A stretch of DNA of 64,000 nucleotides from Saprospiraceae bacterium (GTDB lineage: Bacteria > Bacteroidota > Bacteroidia > Chitinophagales > Saprospiraceae), in NCBI GenBank assembly GCA_020629315.1, contig JAHDDO010000002.1, positions 93,887 to 157,886 of the forward strand. Direction: 5' to 3'. Below are positions 46,101 through 55,476 of this stretch, in pieces. The number at the start of each line of letters is the position of its first letter. Position 1 is the first letter of the stretch. The position numbers and the translations under genes were made by a program. Below the pieces are notes generated by a model, which made no database searches, was not told where the DNA came from, and saw only the letters and a list, made by a program, of their open reading frames with translations.

Positions 46101-46273
46101 TCGGAGGTGGTAGTATGAAAGGATTTGCTTTTGCTATTTTGATCGGTGTTATTGTGGGTACTTATTCCTCTATATTTATTGCAACGCCAATAGTTAGAGA
46201 TTTAACTAAAGAGCTGTCAGCAAAGAATAGTGGAGGTGGTGCTACTAAGAAGCGCTTTTCTAAAGCTATATAA
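43184..46273 (+). CDS. secDF: Fused protein translocase subunit SecDF
   Basis: SecD and SecF joined in one 1029-residue chain, as in many Bacteroidota. It uses the proton gradient to pull proteins across the inner membrane after SecYEG. The SecD half has DLKGGMSAVLQID, a long periplasmic domain, the P1 head with EMPGIDNPERARKFLQ, and membrane helices with GMAVDANVIIFERIREE. The SecF half begins near residue 700 (RRIAYICS), with DLGVDFKGGYSY and GYSINDTVVLFDRIRE. The start chosen is the ATG giving MQGKGLIRV. A terminator follows. Confidence 0.96.
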   Translation: MQGKGLIRVLFFLLLAVTLLQLLYMMPTRKVEKDSLVYAEQVTEGMPDSKLKTQAYKDAKVKYLDSMSTENIFSIPLLGKFTYDDLKKRQLALGLDLKGGMSAVLQIDMRDILQNLSRGSRDEDFITALDAADKALESSQSDYITLFSQAFSQNPNGKKLAKIFMRDAELKDLINAETSDGEVVRILRTKADETVTNTFNRLKQRIDKLGVTQPNVSLDDARDLILVEMPGIDNPERARKFLQAGAALEFWETYRNSDQGVLTSFTRINDALKNGGEEEAEDKGIEYDTVYTQVLDSLGNETGETTFELVEKIEPLGGGSGPLFDLLTLNNGNTEIVYPQTVIGAAKKNKKNAISRMLESDVARNILPKNMELMWSRKQFKDYDTGELTDDYLLYMIKKGGAGEKAPLEGDVVTGASQSPNPVTGEVEVNLRMNPIGAKKWAEMTTQAANNGNREIAIVLDNEVISAPRVNGPITGGSSAISGGFTVQEAVDFASILEVGKLPAKIKIIQESTVGPSLGQKNINSSIRSLLIGFGLLLLFMIFYYGGSGIVSLLALLLNLVFIFGALASYGTVLTLPGIAGIILTIGMAVDANVIIFERIREELRVGKSLRASITDGFKHSYSAIIDANVTTILVAVVLAYFGLGPIKGFAVVLIIGVLSSLFTAVLIGRMIIDWWTGKDRNLTFWTGPSKNMFANLKINWLSKRRIAYICSATIITLGLISMFTRGFDLGVDFKGGYSYNVEFSEDMTVDAQTLRTGLGEFFGTDTEVKAVDTDNTFNIVTSYLVGDNSDDVAERVAAKLHEGIGSITGDKTSLEDFKSADTTAGTHIITSSKVGPTIADDIRKSSIYAGLLALLLIFLYIFIRFNRWQYSLGAVAALFHDSLVVLSLFSLLYGIVPFSLEIDQAFIAAILTVIGYSINDTVVLFDRIREYLGIYTNKSTDEILNMSINSTFSRTIITSFTTFLMVLILFLFGGGSMKGFAFAILIGVIVGTYSSIFIATPIVRDLTKELSAKNSGGGATKKRFSKAI

Positions 46274-46296
46274 TGTAAAAACATAAAAGAATATAA

Positions 46297-46325
46297 AAGC
46301 CTTACTTTTCAGTAAGGCTTTTTTT
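46297..46325 (+). terminator. Rho-independent terminator of secDF
   Basis: Perfect 10-bp stem AAGCCTTACT/AGTAAGGCTT with a TTTC loop and a T run, 23 bases after the stop. Confidence 0.9.
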
Positions 46326-46360
46326 ATACCTTTCTTTCTGAAGTATCGTTACTCTATTAT

Positions 46361-48262
46361 ATGAGACTAATTTATTTTACTCTTTTTCTCTTTCTACTGA
46401 GTGCTTGTAGCTTGGCTATCAAGATAAAAACAGGAGCGCAAGCATTTGATTTGAAGCACTACTCATTAGCAGCTGAGCTCTTAGAGGCGGAGTATCAACA
46501 AGCAAAATCAAAAGATGATAAATTATTCATTTTAGATAAGCTAGTTGCGTCTCATAAGGCATTGAATCAATATAGTCAAAGTTATAAATGGCTCAGAGAA
46601 AAGCTAAACTATGTCAATGATCCTACTGAATTATACAACTTTGCATACGCTGCAAAATCCATTGATAGTATACGCTTAGCAAAGAGAGTATTTCAAGATT
46701 TATACAAACAAACTAAAGATAGATCTTACGTTTTGGAATCAAATCTTTGTGATGATTTAATGACCGAAAGAAATAAAGCCATTGAAATTGAAATCGAAAA
46801 TTTAGAGATTAATTCTGATCAATCAGACTATGGTATACAAGCTTTTGAAGATGGCTATTATGTATTTGTATCCTCTAATACGAATACAAGTAACGATGTA
46901 GATCCAGGCACAGGTCAAGCTCATTCCGATCTATTTATGTCTAATAAAAAAGGCGACTATGCCTATCCATTTTCAGGTGCTTTAAATACAAAGTTAAGTG
47001 AAGGTGCTTTTTGCTTTAGTACTAATTACGATAGAATATACTTTACAAGGTGTGAATCTGATGAAGAACGTGATGTGTTTTGTAGAATTTATCAATCAGA
47101 CAGAGTTTTAGGCGAATGGACAAGAGGAGAGCCTATTCTCTTTTTTCCTGAGGCTACAAATGTCGGGCATCCTGCGTATATGGAAAGGGATAGTATATTG
47201 ATTTTTTCTGTTAATTCATCGGACGGCCACGATCTGTATTATTCGATACGTGGAGAACGTCAATGGACCTTGCCAGAGAAAATGCCAGACATCGTTAATT
47301 CAAGTGGGAGGGAAATGTTTCCTAATGTGAAACAAGACACCCTTTATTTTTCTTCAGATAGGAAGCCAGGGTATGGAGGTTTAGATATCTATAAAACATA
47401 TTTAAATAATGAAGGATTTTGGACTGAGCCCACTTTATTAAAGCCGCCTAGCAATTCAGGAGCGGACGACTTTAATTTTCTGCCTATTAAATCCAATGAT
47501 GATGTAACCCAATTCTTTATTAGCTCCAATCGAGTAGGTGGTAAAGGCTTTGATGACATCTATAAAATAACTGTGCGTCCAAGCCAACTCGCACTTGAAG
47601 AGAAGGAGGAAGAAGCCGATCCAGACCTAGCAAAAGTGAATGTAGTGATACGAGTTATTGATGCTAATAACAGCACATTACCAGGTGTAGCACTTAATTT
47701 GAAGGGGACTACATTGGAAAAAACATTAAAAACCAATAACCGAGGTTTTGCTGTAACTGAAATCAAACGTAAAGATGATATTCTTATAACTACGAATAAG
47801 TCTGGCTTTTTTGCAGAGTCCAAGTCTGTTAAGGTGAACGATCCAAGATCATATAAACGAGATACCACTATACAAGTAGATATCAAACTAAGTGCCTTAG
47901 AAATTGGAAAAGAGATAGTGTTAGAAGACATTTTTTATGATCTCGATAAATGGGACATTCGAGATGATGCAAAACCTAGTTTAGATGGATTAAGTGATTT
48001 GCTTGTCGAAAATGAAACGCTAGTCATCGAGTTAGGAGCACACACAGATTGTCGTGCTTCAGATGAATATAATTTGGAACTTTCTGAAAAGAGGGCCGCC
48101 TCCGCTGTTCAATATTTAGTTAATAAAGGAATTAGTCAAGAGCGTATGATTACGAAAGGATATGGCGAATCAAGCCCTAGATCAGCTTGTATCTGTGAAG
48201 AGTGTAGTGAAGAACAGCATCAGCTTAACCGTAGAACAAGTTTTACAATTTTAAGCCAATAA
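46361..48262 (+). CDS. OmpA-family lipoprotein with TPR, propeller and regulatory domains (PorE-like)
   Basis: A 633-residue lipoprotein (lipobox LLSAC, Cys16). Helical TPR-like repeats cover about 25-130. PD40/WD40-type propeller repeats cover about 150-395 (SDLFMSNKKG, YFSSDRKPGYGGLDIYK, FISSNRVGGKGFDDIYK). A carboxypeptidase-regulatory beta domain (about 425-510) and a C-terminal OmpA peptidoglycan-binding domain (IELGAHTDCRASDEYNLELSEKRA) follow. This order matches PorE of the type IX secretion system, although Bacteroidota have many paralogues. It sits directly after secDF, separated by a terminator. Confidence 0.8.
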   Translation: MRLIYFTLFLFLLSACSLAIKIKTGAQAFDLKHYSLAAELLEAEYQQAKSKDDKLFILDKLVASHKALNQYSQSYKWLREKLNYVNDPTELYNFAYAAKSIDSIRLAKRVFQDLYKQTKDRSYVLESNLCDDLMTERNKAIEIEIENLEINSDQSDYGIQAFEDGYYVFVSSNTNTSNDVDPGTGQAHSDLFMSNKKGDYAYPFSGALNTKLSEGAFCFSTNYDRIYFTRCESDEERDVFCRIYQSDRVLGEWTRGEPILFFPEATNVGHPAYMERDSILIFSVNSSDGHDLYYSIRGERQWTLPEKMPDIVNSSGREMFPNVKQDTLYFSSDRKPGYGGLDIYKTYLNNEGFWTEPTLLKPPSNSGADDFNFLPIKSNDDVTQFFISSNRVGGKGFDDIYKITVRPSQLALEEKEEEADPDLAKVNVVIRVIDANNSTLPGVALNLKGTTLEKTLKTNNRGFAVTEIKRKDDILITTNKSGFFAESKSVKVNDPRSYKRDTTIQVDIKLSALEIGKEIVLEDIFYDLDKWDIRDDAKPSLDGLSDLLVENETLVIELGAHTDCRASDEYNLELSEKRAASAVQYLVNKGISQERMITKGYGESSPRSACICEECSEEQHQLNRRTSFTILSQ

Positions 48263-48266
48263 AAAA

Positions 48267-48297
48267 AAGCCGATACGGAAGCATCGACTTTTTTTAT
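48267..48297. terminator. Bidirectional rho-independent terminator
   Basis: Stem AAGCCGAT/ATCGACTT with one mismatch and an 8-base loop, A run on one side and T run on the other. It separates the convergent PorE-like and T9SS hydrolase genes. Confidence 0.8.
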
Positions 48298-48314
48298 CTA
48301 TACGTTTACACGTG

Positions 48315-49919
48315 TTATTCGAGTATAAACTTCTTCGTTATAAAACGATCGTTTATTTGAATTCTAGCAAAATAGAATCCAGATCTCCATTCTCCTCTAT
48401 TGATTTGAATACTGTTAGACTGAACATTATTTTGTTGATATAATGACTGTCCAGTTACATCAAATATTCCAACAGAACTAATTTCTAGATCTTCAGTTGA
48501 AATAGTAAATTGATCTTGAACAGGATTTGGAGCTATAGATATTTCGTTTGAGATATACTCATCTCCAGCGGAAGTATAGACCCAAGCGCAATCTGCTAAG
48601 TTTAATGCAAGACAAGCTCTAGGACCAAAATATCCCATAATAGAATCTTGGTAGACATTAGCTTTATCTAAGCTCATGTCAGGATTACTTCCCAACGAAA
48701 TTAAATGCCAGTTACAAAGCTCAATAGGAACACCTTCGCAAGGTCCACCCATACCATTCAAGCCTAATTGACCAAAAGGCTCATTGCTCCATAATGCTTC
48801 ATCCCAGAATTCCCAAGGAGATGCTTCTAGTGGTGTTAAAACAGTTGGATCATTAGGATCTGTTGGCCAAGATGGTCTTGGGAAAGGCATCAAACCTTCT
48901 AAACCATCATTGTTTGCATTGGCTGCTTCCGTATAAACATCATTGAATATACCATCAGCAAACACAGCATTTACACCTAGATCATTCGCCTTGCTTTGAA
49001 CATCATAACTTCCAGATACTTCCACTACAAAATCACCTGTTGTAGGCACGATCAATACATCAGTGTTATACGGAGCAAATGGGTCAGTTGGTACATGGAA
49101 ACTTACAATAGGAGGGTCACTTTCATCTAACCAACTTATGTCTCCCATTGCACCACCCATATTTACACACATCTGATAGTCAGAGTCGTATCCATCATGG
49201 AATGGAACATTCAAAATAGCATTCATCAATCCATCAGGATCACCATTTAACTCCTGGATTACCATTGGAATAGGCATGCCATTTTCATCTTCTTTTGTGA
49301 ACTTTGGAAGTAAGACGTCTTCATATGCATCAAGAGTCGTAGTAGCAAGAGCAATATATCCACCCGTACCTACACCCCAAGCAATGAATTTCTCACCATC
49401 AATACCAAAAGGATTTCCTTGTTCAGCGATGGATCTTCTAAAGAATCTTGCGGCAGCTCTTGAGTCTTGAACACCTCTATAAGCTGCATTAATTAGTGTT
49501 TCTGTTCTTTCATCTTGCTCTAAAGCAATAGGGTTCCATCCTAGCCTATAGTAAGGCATAGCTACTACGTAACCTCTTCGTGCTAGTTTTTGAGCAAGAT
49601 TTACTAAGTAACCATCATTCTTGTTTCCATGAACGCTTCCATTTACCAACTGTGGTAAAAAGTTGCCTGTATGGAATAACATGACTAATGGTCTGTCGGT
49701 AGCTGCATCACCAGAAGGTGTATATACATCTACAACTAAGGTGTCTAGAGATGGCATACCCGTCTCCGGAACGGTAATGATTGTAATGTTTGCTCCATAT
49801 TGGATATCTGTGGTAACATCTACATCTGTAAACACCTCATCCACATATCTAGTGTTTTGAGCCATTACAATTGTAGAAACGCCCATCAATAAGAGCATCA
49901 GCGTGTAAATTCTTTTCAT
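48315..49919 (-). CDS. T9SS-exported alpha/beta hydrolase-like protein lacking the usual nucleophile
   Basis: 534 residues: a signal peptide (cut after TIVMAQ), an alpha/beta hydrolase core (LVMLFHTGNFLP, ARRGYVVAMPYYRLGWNP, DSRAAARFFRRS) and a C-terminal T9SS type A sorting domain (ISIAPNPVQDQFTIS to the end). At the nucleophile elbow, where carboxylesterases have GxSxGG, the sequence reads WGVGTGGYIAL, so the serine is replaced by glycine. The next residue is threonine. It lies 27 bases after the TonB receptor gene on the same strand. I chose the second of two near ATGs. Confidence 0.82.
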   Translation of the reverse strand: MKRIYTLMLLLMGVSTIVMAQNTRYVDEVFTDVDVTTDIQYGANITIITVPETGMPSLDTLVVDVYTPSGDAATDRPLVMLFHTGNFLPQLVNGSVHGNKNDGYLVNLAQKLARRGYVVAMPYYRLGWNPIALEQDERTETLINAAYRGVQDSRAAARFFRRSIAEQGNPFGIDGEKFIAWGVGTGGYIALATTTLDAYEDVLLPKFTKEDENGMPIPMVIQELNGDPDGLMNAILNVPFHDGYDSDYQMCVNMGGAMGDISWLDESDPPIVSFHVPTDPFAPYNTDVLIVPTTGDFVVEVSGSYDVQSKANDLGVNAVFADGIFNDVYTEAANANNDGLEGLMPFPRPSWPTDPNDPTVLTPLEASPWEFWDEALWSNEPFGQLGLNGMGGPCEGVPIELCNWHLISLGSNPDMSLDKANVYQDSIMGYFGPRACLALNLADCAWVYTSAGDEYISNEISIAPNPVQDQFTISTEDLEISSVGIFDVTGQSLYQQNNVQSNSIQINRGEWRSGFYFARIQINDRFITKKFILE

Positions 49920-49946
49920 GTACATTGATTTAATTCATTAAAAATA

Positions 49947-52778
49947 TCACTTCTTTTGGAACTCATATAGCATTTTAATATAGGCAAGTCTACCTATCCT
50001 AGGTCCTCCATACGTTTGATAAACCTGATTATTCAAAATATTGGAAGCACCTATCTTTAAAGAAGTATTTAGTTTGTCAAAATTATAGTTTACTTGAGCA
50101 TCTAATAGTGCATAACTATCAATTGGGCCAGTGAATTGAGGAGAGCCCTCAAAAATAAAGCCTTCAACCCACTTATAATTAATATTGAATCCTACATCGT
50201 CTAGTGCGAGACCTCCTAATCTAAGCGGTATATTCCTACCTGAGAAGGTCACATTATACTTATGTTCTGGTGTGTTAAATGCTGGGATGATCGGATCATC
50301 TATTTGGGTATTTAAAACGTTCCAGGAATAGTTTCCGCCAATTTTGTAGTAATCCGCAAAGTAATAATTCAATCCAATGGAAAACCCTTGTGTGGTTACG
50401 GTATTCAAGGAATTAGACGAGTATCTAAATGCACGGATTCCAACAGGGAATCCAGTCACAGGGTCAAAGCTTCCTAATAGACCAATTTGATAGCCTATGA
50501 AATTATCATAAATGGAATAGTAATATGATGCATCTACAAATAGCTTTTCAAAAAGGGTAGTCCTATATCCTAATTCAAATGATCTAACTTCTTCTGGTTG
50601 AATAGGATCTAAAGAAAAGTATTCTAAGGTGTCTCTATTCAGCTCATTTCTATAGTTGTTAAAAGATTCTAAGGTGATTAAACTATCCACGCCATCTATG
50701 TTACCTCGTAGGGTGGCCGGACCTACATTAAAATCAAGATATTGATCTGTTAACGTTGGGTTACGCACAGCAGAAGAAAATGAGACTCGGATGTAATGAT
50801 TCTCGGCAGGATTGTAAACCAAACTAGCTGCAGGACTAAATAAGTACCTGAAGTTTTGATTTTTATCCATCCTCATTGTAGCGCTTAGTATGAACTTGTC
50901 TTCTAGAAAGGATTTCTCAGCACCAGCATATACACCATATTCAAAATTTCGAATAACAACATCTGCGGTGTCTACAAAAATGGTACCCTCTGAAACAGGT
51001 GTATACAATCGAGCATTTGAACCAAGCTTTAGATAATTTAAGCCATCAATTTCAAAGTTATATTCACCATGCAAATGATAAAGTGAGGATCGATCAATTA
51101 AGCGAGTACCGCCCGTTACATCACCCGATTTAGTACTTGTGATTTTATTGAACAAGGAGTCAAACCTTGCTGTTCCTGGCTGGTACGCTGCTTCCGTAAA
51201 ATCTTCAAATTCTGGATGAGGTTGGTCCGCATACGCATTTGATTCTGCATGCCACACAAATAAGGAATCTTGATACTCATTGCGCCAAGCTTCTAAGGCT
51301 TCTTGATCAAAGGTGAACGCTCCCTGTTCTGGATCCCATTCTAACTGCGGGTAACCTGTTGCATCTATTCGATCAATAATATTACCAGTCCAATAATTTG
51401 TATACGCTGTCCGCCATTCTAAATCAGACTTAGAGGCTTCTTGCATAAGTAATGCGGTAAAGTAAGGGTCGTACGAATTACCAGCATCATCTCTGGTCAT
51501 ATAGGCTCTTATAAAGTATTTGTCTTTTTTACGGAGTTCAACTCTATTTTGAAAGAAAAGAATATCCTTTAAGCTAAATCTATTTTCCCCTTGATAAACG
51601 GTAGTTCCGTTACTGAAACTAGAGGATAATATCAGTTCTGGTGATTCAAACTCTTTGGCAGGATTTAATCGAAAATGAACGGCCGCATTTGACTTTATGT
51701 TTCTAGTATCATAATCAACCAGATCACCTTCCCTATAGCCTTTACGGTAATAATTGCCCAATTCCTTTTGCAAACCCCACGGGGTAGCGGTGGTTTGGTC
51801 AAATAAAGAGCGGTATTCATCACCGTAAATATTTACAGCATCAAAGCCACCTGGATTCGTCTGATCCGTAAAGCTGCCAACTACAGGATCGAAATTCTCG
51901 GCTTCCCAATCATCGGCTCTTAGATATTCTAGGTTTAGTTTGTACGCTACCCAAGGATGTCCTTCATCATTCGTAAAGGCGTCGGCCCAGCGTATAGCGC
52001 CATTAAACATATTTCGTTCCCCAAATTTGACCATGGCGGAAAGACCTTTTTGTAAAAATGGATTTTTGGTATCCATTTTAATTACACCATTGAAAGCATT
52101 GGGTCCATAGAAAGCACTACTAGCACCTACAATTAAATCTACTTTTAGTACATCCAATTCTGATGAACCTAAAAAATTACCTAATGAAAAATTAAGTCCA
52201 GGCGCTTGATTATCCACACCATCTATAATTTGTAAAGATCGAACAGGAGAGGTGCTGTTAAAGCCTCTGGTATTTATAATCTTAAAACCTAAGCTAGCTG
52301 ATGTAAGGTCGACCCCCTTCAATGTTCCAAGACCATCATAGAAATTATTGGATGCTGTTTCTTTAATAGCCAAAAGGTCGAGGGATTCTATAGTTAGCGG
52401 TGCTTTTTTTTGTGTCTCTGATACTCGCTGACCGGTAACCACCACAGTCTCAGCAACAATGGAAGCCTCGCTCATGGCAACAGTAATCTCCTTTTCTGAC
52501 TCGGTGACCGGTAATTTCTGATCTGAATAACCGGTATAGGATATGATAATATTATAAGGGACGGTCTCTGCATGTTGAATAGAAAAAGATCCATCAAAAT
52601 CTGTAGCCGTACCAATATTGGTATTTTCAATCAAAATGGTGGCCCCAATGAGGCCATCGCCTGTCTCGGCGTCTGTAATTATACCTTTAACAATGTTCTG
52701 TCCACTAAGGATATGACAGATACTAATGAAAAATATGAATATACACTTCTTAAATACCCAATCTACTGATAAGATCAT
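49947..52778 (-). CDS. TonB-dependent outer-membrane receptor
   Basis: A 943-residue receptor. A signal peptide (ends HILSGQ) leads to a carboxypeptidase-regulatory-like domain (GIITDAETGDGLIGATILIENTNIGTATDFDGSF), a plug domain (RGFNSTS, IIDGVDNQAPG, GASSAFYGPNAFNGVI) and a 22-strand barrel rich in aromatic turns. It lacks a SusD partner, so it is not a classical glycan system. The T9SS-exported hydrolase-like gene follows directly and is probably co-transcribed. The transported ligand is unknown. Confidence 0.92.
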   Translation of the reverse strand: MILSVDWVFKKCIFIFFISICHILSGQNIVKGIITDAETGDGLIGATILIENTNIGTATDFDGSFSIQHAETVPYNIIISYTGYSDQKLPVTESEKEITVAMSEASIVAETVVVTGQRVSETQKKAPLTIESLDLLAIKETASNNFYDGLGTLKGVDLTSASLGFKIINTRGFNSTSPVRSLQIIDGVDNQAPGLNFSLGNFLGSSELDVLKVDLIVGASSAFYGPNAFNGVIKMDTKNPFLQKGLSAMVKFGERNMFNGAIRWADAFTNDEGHPWVAYKLNLEYLRADDWEAENFDPVVGSFTDQTNPGGFDAVNIYGDEYRSLFDQTTATPWGLQKELGNYYRKGYREGDLVDYDTRNIKSNAAVHFRLNPAKEFESPELILSSSFSNGTTVYQGENRFSLKDILFFQNRVELRKKDKYFIRAYMTRDDAGNSYDPYFTALLMQEASKSDLEWRTAYTNYWTGNIIDRIDATGYPQLEWDPEQGAFTFDQEALEAWRNEYQDSLFVWHAESNAYADQPHPEFEDFTEAAYQPGTARFDSLFNKITSTKSGDVTGGTRLIDRSSLYHLHGEYNFEIDGLNYLKLGSNARLYTPVSEGTIFVDTADVVIRNFEYGVYAGAEKSFLEDKFILSATMRMDKNQNFRYLFSPAASLVYNPAENHYIRVSFSSAVRNPTLTDQYLDFNVGPATLRGNIDGVDSLITLESFNNYRNELNRDTLEYFSLDPIQPEEVRSFELGYRTTLFEKLFVDASYYYSIYDNFIGYQIGLLGSFDPVTGFPVGIRAFRYSSNSLNTVTTQGFSIGLNYYFADYYKIGGNYSWNVLNTQIDDPIIPAFNTPEHKYNVTFSGRNIPLRLGGLALDDVGFNINYKWVEGFIFEGSPQFTGPIDSYALLDAQVNYNFDKLNTSLKIGASNILNNQVYQTYGGPRIGRLAYIKMLYEFQKK

Positions 52779-52869
52779 CACATTAAAATATTAGCCTAAG
52801 ATTGACTAGCAAGATACTTTATTTTATCATTTCAGGGTTTTTAAATAGGAAATTTTATGAAAGCTTATT

Positions 52870-53724
52870 TCAGTGAAAAATTGTTAAAAAGTACACATAC
52901 ACGGAGATCAAGACACTTTTTAAACCTATGGTTCCATCAAGCCATAGACTAAAATGATATTCTTTTGAGTGTTTGTGAGTTTTAATTATGAGCCAGCATG
53001 TGATTACATAACTAATTATGCTAATTAAAACATAGGGGCTTTCTTCATAGTGAATCACATTGGAATACAAAAAAGCAGACATGATTAATAGTCCAATAGC
53101 TAGATAAATGGCCTGAGTAAAGGGCAACGAATTGGAAATAGTCTTCACCTTATCCTCCATGTCAATAGCACTATCTCGTAGGTCGAATGGTATAGTGATC
53201 GCCACAAAAAAGCAAAAGATAGATGTGAAAAATAACCAATGATTTGTTGACCAATCAGATGGGTCAGGTATATGTGTCATTAGTAAAGCCCAAGCCAAGG
53301 CTATAGCGAAGATCTTTACATAATTCAAATCTCTAAGTCGCCTTCTGTTTTTGAATACCGGTAACACATAACTCGCCGAGATAAGGCAAGGTATAAGCAA
53401 TTTTATCTTAAAGCTGTTAGGTAGGTATATGTAACAAACGCTACTTATTAGAATACTTACTAATACATTGATAATGAGAAGGTTTTTTACGCTGGTTACT
53501 ATTTGATACCTGAGGTTGTGTTGCTTTTCTCGGATCCTTTGTAATCCATACAGTCTATGAATTGAATAGATAAGAAGGGTAGAAAAAAAAATGAAAAAAT
53601 AATACGGCGTAGGAATTGATATTTTCAAGATGAACTTGCTTTCAAGCAACAACAAGACCGCCATAAAGGCAATATGATAATTGCCATAAACATAAATCTG
53701 TAAACCCTTTTTTAAAAAATCCAA
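52870..53724 (-). CDS. UbiA-like prenyltransferase family membrane protein
   Basis: A 284-residue protein with about eight membrane helices. A loop near residue 180 reads IPFDLRDSAIDMEDKVKTI, resembling the second aspartate motif of UbiA prenyltransferases, and RRLRDLNYVKI resembles the first conserved loop without the full NDxxD. Similar UbiA-like proteins of unknown activity are common in Bacteroidota. Loss of the complete first motif makes catalytic function uncertain. It is the last gene of the pyrE/M42 unit. Confidence 0.65.
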   Translation of the reverse strand: MDFLKKGLQIYVYGNYHIAFMAVLLLLESKFILKISIPTPYYFFIFFSTLLIYSIHRLYGLQRIREKQHNLRYQIVTSVKNLLIINVLVSILISSVCYIYLPNSFKIKLLIPCLISASYVLPVFKNRRRLRDLNYVKIFAIALAWALLMTHIPDPSDWSTNHWLFFTSIFCFFVAITIPFDLRDSAIDMEDKVKTISNSLPFTQAIYLAIGLLIMSAFLYSNVIHYEESPYVLISIISYVITCWLIIKTHKHSKEYHFSLWLDGTIGLKSVLISVYVYFLTIFH

Positions 53725-53730
53725 TTTGGA

Positions 53731-54813
53731 TTAGAAATATTTGAAGGTATGGGTGTCCTTTATCTGTAACAATGTTTCATAAATCAAACGACTTACATTT
53801 TCGATGTCATCTTTGTGTGCCATTTCCACTGTAGTATGCATATATCTTAAGGGTAGGGAAATAAGTGCAGAGGCTACACCACCGTTACTGTACGCAAAGG
53901 CATCCGTGTCCGTACCTGTGGATCTAGAAGCAGCCGCTCTTTGAAAAGGGATGTTGTTTTCGTTTGCTGTTTCTTCGATCAAATGCAATAGATCGTTATG
54001 AACAGAAGGGGCATACGCTAAGCATGGTCCCGCCCCACATTTTACATCACCTTGTACTTTTTTATCTATCATTGGAGTAGATGTATCATGGGTTACGTCT
54101 GTTACAATGGCCACATCGGGCTTGATAGTATCGGTGATCATTTCAGCACCTCGAAGCCCAATTTCCTCTTGTACAGCATTCACCACATAAAGTGAGTAGG
54201 GTAGTTCAATGTTATTTTTATGAATCCACTTAGCTACTTCTGCAATACAAAATCCACCCATTTTATTATCTAATGCCCTACCTGCATAATAGCGTTCATT
54301 GAGGGTTATAAGCTCGTCTTCAAAGGTAATTACGCAGCCTACATGCACGCCCATCGCTTGAACTTCTTCTTTGTCTTTTGCTCCAATATCAATAAAGATA
54401 TTCTCCATTTTTGGGCTCAATTTCGCTTTATCCCCTTTTCTGGTATGAATAGCAGGCCAACCGAAGGCACCCTTTACCACACCTTTTCTAGTGTGTATGT
54501 TTACTCGTTTGCTGGGAGCAATTATATGATCTGATCCACCATTTCGTATTACGTAAATGAAACCATCTTCAGTAATATAATTGACAAACCAAGCGATCTC
54601 ATCCGCATGAGCTTCAATAACTACTTTTTGCTCTTTTCCTGGATTAATAACCCCGTACGCAGACCCATATCTATCTGAGTGAATTTCATCAACATAAGGT
54701 CTTATGTATTCTAGCCATATTTTTTGTCCACTAGCTTCAAATCCAGTTGGAGACGAATTAGTAAAATAGGCATCTAAAAATGCATCTGTTTCTTTATTGA
54801 AAAATGTACTCAT
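53731..54813 (-). CDS. M42 family metallopeptidase (glutamyl aminopeptidase/TET-like)
   Basis: A 360-residue cytosolic di-metal aminopeptidase that probably assembles as a large oligomer. Metal ligands and catalytic residues are visible: EAHADEIAW, GRALDNKMGG, VQEEIGLRGAE, VTDVTHDT and RYMHTTVEM. I chose the ATG giving MSTFFNKE; a TTG three codons earlier overlaps pyrE. It lies 5 bases after pyrE and 6 bases before the UbiA-like gene, so all three appear to be one operon. Confidence 0.9.
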   Translation of the reverse strand: MSTFFNKETDAFLDAYFTNSSPTGFEASGQKIWLEYIRPYVDEIHSDRYGSAYGVINPGKEQKVVIEAHADEIAWFVNYITEDGFIYVIRNGGSDHIIAPSKRVNIHTRKGVVKGAFGWPAIHTRKGDKAKLSPKMENIFIDIGAKDKEEVQAMGVHVGCVITFEDELITLNERYYAGRALDNKMGGFCIAEVAKWIHKNNIELPYSLYVVNAVQEEIGLRGAEMITDTIKPDVAIVTDVTHDTSTPMIDKKVQGDVKCGAGPCLAYAPSVHNDLLHLIEETANENNIPFQRAAASRSTGTDTDAFAYSNGGVASALISLPLRYMHTTVEMAHKDDIENVSRLIYETLLQIKDTHTFKYF

Positions 54814-54818
54814 TTGTA

Positions 54819-55445
54819 TCAACTATTTGTGAAGTTCTTTCGCCATTCTGAAATGATTTCGATTTCGTCATTCGTAATATACTCCATTTCTATTGCCTTT
54901 TCTAGTAGGACTGGAAAGTTAGATAAGGTGAAATATGGACAATCTGCTAATTCGAACGCACTAGCCGCCAAAGGGAAACCATATTCGAAAATGGCATGAA
55001 CTGACAATACATGAATGTTTGCCTGTCGCAAAGCGTCTACTGCTTTTAAACTACTGCCACCAGTAGAAATCAGATCTTCTATCATCACCACTGAACTCCC
55101 CTCGTCAATTTTTCCTTCAATCTGATTTTGGCGTCCGTGTGCTTTTGGCTTGGATCTAACATATGCAAATGGCAAGCCCATCTTAGCCGCTATTAATGCC
55201 CCATGTGGGATACCCGCAGTAGCTACACCCACAATGGCTGCAACATCAGCGTGGTTTTGTCTAATGCTATCTACAAAGGCCTCAATGATGACGTCCCTCA
55301 CATCAGGATAGGATAGTGTAATTCTGTTATCACAGTAAATGGGGGAAGGTTTTCCAGATGCCCAAATGAAAGGTTTTTGAGGACTTAACTTAATTGCGTT
55401 TATTTGGAGAAGTTTTTCAGCAATGGTAGCTGCAACTGAAGACAT
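54819..55445 (-). CDS. pyrE: Orotate phosphoribosyltransferase
   Basis: It makes orotidine monophosphate from orotate and PRPP in pyrimidine synthesis. It has the substrate-binding opening KPFIWASGKPSPIYCDNR, VGVATAGIPHGA, YVRSKPKAHGRQNQIEG and the PRPP signature VVMIEDLISTGGSS. At 208 residues it is typical. It is the first gene of a three-gene unit. The predicted promoter lies just upstream and overlaps the start codon of the divergent Nudix gene. Confidence 0.96.
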   Translation of the reverse strand: MSSVAATIAEKLLQINAIKLSPQKPFIWASGKPSPIYCDNRITLSYPDVRDVIIEAFVDSIRQNHADVAAIVGVATAGIPHGALIAAKMGLPFAYVRSKPKAHGRQNQIEGKIDEGSSVVMIEDLISTGGSSLKAVDALRQANIHVLSVHAIFEYGFPLAASAFELADCPYFTLSNFPVLLEKAIEMEYITNDEIEIISEWRKNFTNS

Positions 55446-55476
55446 GTAAAATATAATATTTTTTTATAAAGTGTCC

